NCBI GenBank assembly: GCA_003646745.1
Contig: QMLM01000099.1
Location: forward strand, 1 to 6,469
From: Deltaproteobacteria bacterium
Lineage (GTDB): Bacteria > Desulfobacterota > B13-G15 > RBG-16-54-18
Length of the DNA stretch: 6,469 nucleotides
Direction: 5' to 3'
In this document: one piece after another, positions 4,995 through 6,469 of the stretch
How the letters are laid out: every line of letters starts with the position of its first letter
Position numbering within the stretch: position 1 is the stretch's first letter
Program-made: the position numbers and the translations under genes
Notes under the pieces: model-generated
Database searches by the model: none
What the model was told of the DNA's origin: nothing
What the model saw: the letters and a program-made list of their open reading frames with translations, nothing else

Positions 4995-6407
4995 GTGATC
5001 AGTGAAATAGAAGATCTTAGCGAGGTGGAAAAGAGGATCTTAGAAGATCCGATCATTCAGCGGGTGGTGGAGCTTGCTCGCCGTGAGGGAGTACGTCTCT
5101 ACCTAGTTGGTGGTACTATACGTGACATCATTCTGGATAAAGAGGCCGGGGATTACGATTTTGTCATGGAGGAAATGGACATCTTCTTTCTAGATCAACT
5201 GGGGGATCTCTTTGCGGCCAGTTATTTCTCCATGGGTAAGGGGAGGCAGGAGCGGGTCTACCGTTTGGTAAAGGAGGAAAAGACCATTGACTTTACTGTA
5301 ATGGTAGGAGATAACATCCATCAGGATTTGATGAGGAGGGATTTTACCATCAACGCTATTGCCTATTCCTTCGAGGAAAGACGGTTCTATGCTCCCTCTC
5401 AAGCCGTGAAAGATCTAAAAGAGGGTAAGATCGATCTCCTATCACCCCAGGCCGTGGAGATGGACCCGTTGCGCATGCTCAGGGCGGTCCGCTACCGATG
5501 TACCCTGCCCGGTTTCGGCCTCACTGAGAGATTGAAAGAGGAGATTAAGCGCCAAAAGGGGTCACTGCGCGACGTGGCACCGGAGAGGATCAGGGGTGAA
5601 ATGGATGAGATTATTCTTTCCTCTTACCCTGCTGAGGGGCTCCGTTTGATGCAGGAGCTAGGACTACTTTTGGAGGTATTTCCGGAGATGTCGCCTCTGC
5701 AGGGCCTCCCCCAGGGGCGATATCACACTACCGATGCTTTATCCCATACTATAGAGGTGGTTGGAAAAGTAGCTGAGATAATTAAAAGGGGGCCACCTTT
5801 CCCCTTTCAGCCATCCAGGCAGCAGCGCCTTATCCTGGGATACGGAGCGTTATTTCATGACCTTGGTAAACCCGCCACCAAGATAATTGATGAAAGAGGG
5901 GAGATCCACTTCTATGATCACCCGCAGCACTCCGCCCGCCTGGCTCAGGATATCATGAGGCGTCTGAAGTTCCCTAATAGGTTTAGAGATGAAGTAGTCC
6001 TTTTGGTGGAGAACCATATGCGTATCCTCACCCTCTCGGCAGGGGAGCCCAGGGACAAGGCCTTGCGGAGGCTCATCAACCTCATGGGGGAGGGTATAAA
6101 GTTGTTGCTGCTGCTGGGTCTGGCCGAGATAGAGGCCAAGGATATCGAAAATGAAGATGAGAAGAGCAGATATATGGACCTCTGCCGGCGGATATGGGAC
6201 CTATACGAGCGAGAGGACCTTATCGCCCCCTTGCCCTTGTTGAGAGGGGAGGATCTGTTAGCGTTAGGCTATTCCCCAGGCCCTCGCTTAGGTGAAATCC
6301 TTAAAGAGGTTAGCAGACGCCAGATCACAGGGGAACTGAAGGATAAAGAGGAAGCCCTAAAGTTTGTCAGGGAAGAATACCCCCTCCGGCCCCCTGATTT
6401 GCAATAA
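4995..6407 (+). CDS. cca: Class II CCA-type tRNA nucleotidyltransferase / poly(A) polymerase family protein with HD domain
   Basis: The 470-residue protein has the class II nucleotidyltransferase head: LVGGTIRD (GG at 39-40, RD at 43-44) with catalytic carboxylates D53-x-D55, RRDFTINAIAY from 114, and the base-recognition segment MDPLRMLRAVRY from 156. An HD domain follows, with His251 in DALSHTIEVV, His288-Asp289 in LFHDLGKP, an HFYDHPQHS segment and ENHM. Family members add CCA to tRNA 3' ends, add only CC or only A, or add poly(A); sequence alone does not decide. In the usual EDxxR template motif the Glu is Met156, while Asp157 and Arg160 are kept. The start is GTG at 4995, the first possible one after an in-frame TAG at 4989, and has no real Shine-Dalgarno; GTG at 5025 is an alternative. 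It lies 35 bp after mpl with no terminator between them, so read-through transcription is plausible although the function is unrelated to recycling. Family assignment is firm; exact activity is open. Confidence 0.88.
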   Translation: MISEIEDLSEVEKRILEDPIIQRVVELARREGVRLYLVGGTIRDIILDKEAGDYDFVMEEMDIFFLDQLGDLFAASYFSMGKGRQERVYRLVKEEKTIDFTVMVGDNIHQDLMRRDFTINAIAYSFEERRFYAPSQAVKDLKEGKIDLLSPQAVEMDPLRMLRAVRYRCTLPGFGLTERLKEEIKRQKGSLRDVAPERIRGEMDEIILSSYPAEGLRLMQELGLLLEVFPEMSPLQGLPQGRYHTTDALSHTIEVVGKVAEIIKRGPPFPFQPSRQQRLILGYGALFHDLGKPATKIIDERGEIHFYDHPQHSARLAQDIMRRLKFPNRFRDEVVLLVENHMRILTLSAGEPRDKALRRLINLMGEGIKLLLLLGLAEIEAKDIENEDEKSRYMDLCRRIWDLYEREDLIAPLPLLRGEDLLALGYSPGPRLGEILKEVSRRQITGELKDKEEALKFVREEYPLRPPDLQ

Positions 6408-6469
6408 AGCCAAGGGGTAGGTTTGACACAACAGGGGTATATCCTTTAAAATAATAAATGGACTCAGGA
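6408..6469 (+). other. Non-coding tail downstream of cca
   Basis: These are the last 62 bases after the cca TAA stop. I see no hairpin followed by a T-run, so no intrinsic terminator for the operon is recognisable here. The segment holds a promoter candidate. An ATG at 6458 is too close to the window end to judge as a gene start. Confidence 0.5.
6423..6452 (+). promoter_or_regulatory. Sigma70-type promoter candidate for a downstream gene
   Basis: A consensus -35 TTGACA at 6423-6428 is separated by 18 bases from TAAAAT at 6447-6452, one mismatch from the TATAAT -10. Transcription would start at about 6458-6460 and run rightward out of the window. It would serve a new transcription unit, which may be a protein or RNA gene. 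Its position after the last gene of the run supports the operon ending at cca. Confidence 0.6.

Noticed and set aside
1..6469. CRISPR array, insertion sequence, attachment site, tRNA/rRNA or phage/defence gene
   Set aside because: No spaced direct repeats, transposase or integrase motifs, terminal inverted repeats, or RNA-gene signatures were seen; coding sequence fills nearly all of the window.

Overview
The window is a compact run of six co-directional genes on the + strand with almost no spacing between them. Its core, about 651-4959, is a peptidoglycan-recycling module. The Mpl and LdcA homologues point to a diderm (Gram-negative-type) bacterium with meso-diaminopimelate peptidoglycan. 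The purine-rich coding strand, frequent AGG/AGA arginine codons and gene mix would suit a Desulfobacterota/'Deltaproteobacteria'-like genome, but that placement is a low-confidence guess.

Layout: (1) lemA, a one-helix membrane-anchored coiled-coil protein (45-620). (2) A MurU-like sugar-1-phosphate nucleotidyltransferase with an extra left-handed beta-helix tail (651-1601). (3) An AmgK-like sugar kinase (1588-2634), overlapping it by 14 bp. (4) An S66-family LD-carboxypeptidase, LdcA (2636-3553). (5) Mpl, the UDP-MurNAc:tripeptide ligase (3550-4959), joined to ldcA by an ATGA overlap. (6) After the only clear gap inside the window (35 bp, with a perfect inverted repeat), a class II CCA-type tRNA nucleotidyltransferase with an HD domain (4995-6407). 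The last 62 bp hold a good sigma70-type promoter for a gene beyond the window.

How the genes work together (family knowledge plus inference): LdcA trims recovered tetrapeptide to L-Ala-gamma-D-Glu-meso-DAP. AmgK makes MurNAc-1-phosphate from MurNAc, and MurU turns it into UDP-MurNAc. Mpl then joins the tripeptide to UDP-MurNAc. The sugar and peptide arms of recycling therefore meet in one product, UDP-MurNAc-tripeptide, which re-enters synthesis at MurF and bypasses MurA-MurE. NagZ, AmpD, AmpG, AnmK and MupP are not in the window. The substrates of the kinase and nucleotidyltransferase are inferred from homology and context.

I see no transposon, CRISPR array, tRNA/rRNA gene, phage or defence gene. 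The most interesting items are the co-located two-arm recycling module, the beta-helix-tailed MurU, a G8 tract at the ldcA/mpl junction that could allow a fusion by -1 slippage, and a pyrimidine tract after lemA that can pair over 13 bp with lemA's own ribosome binding site.
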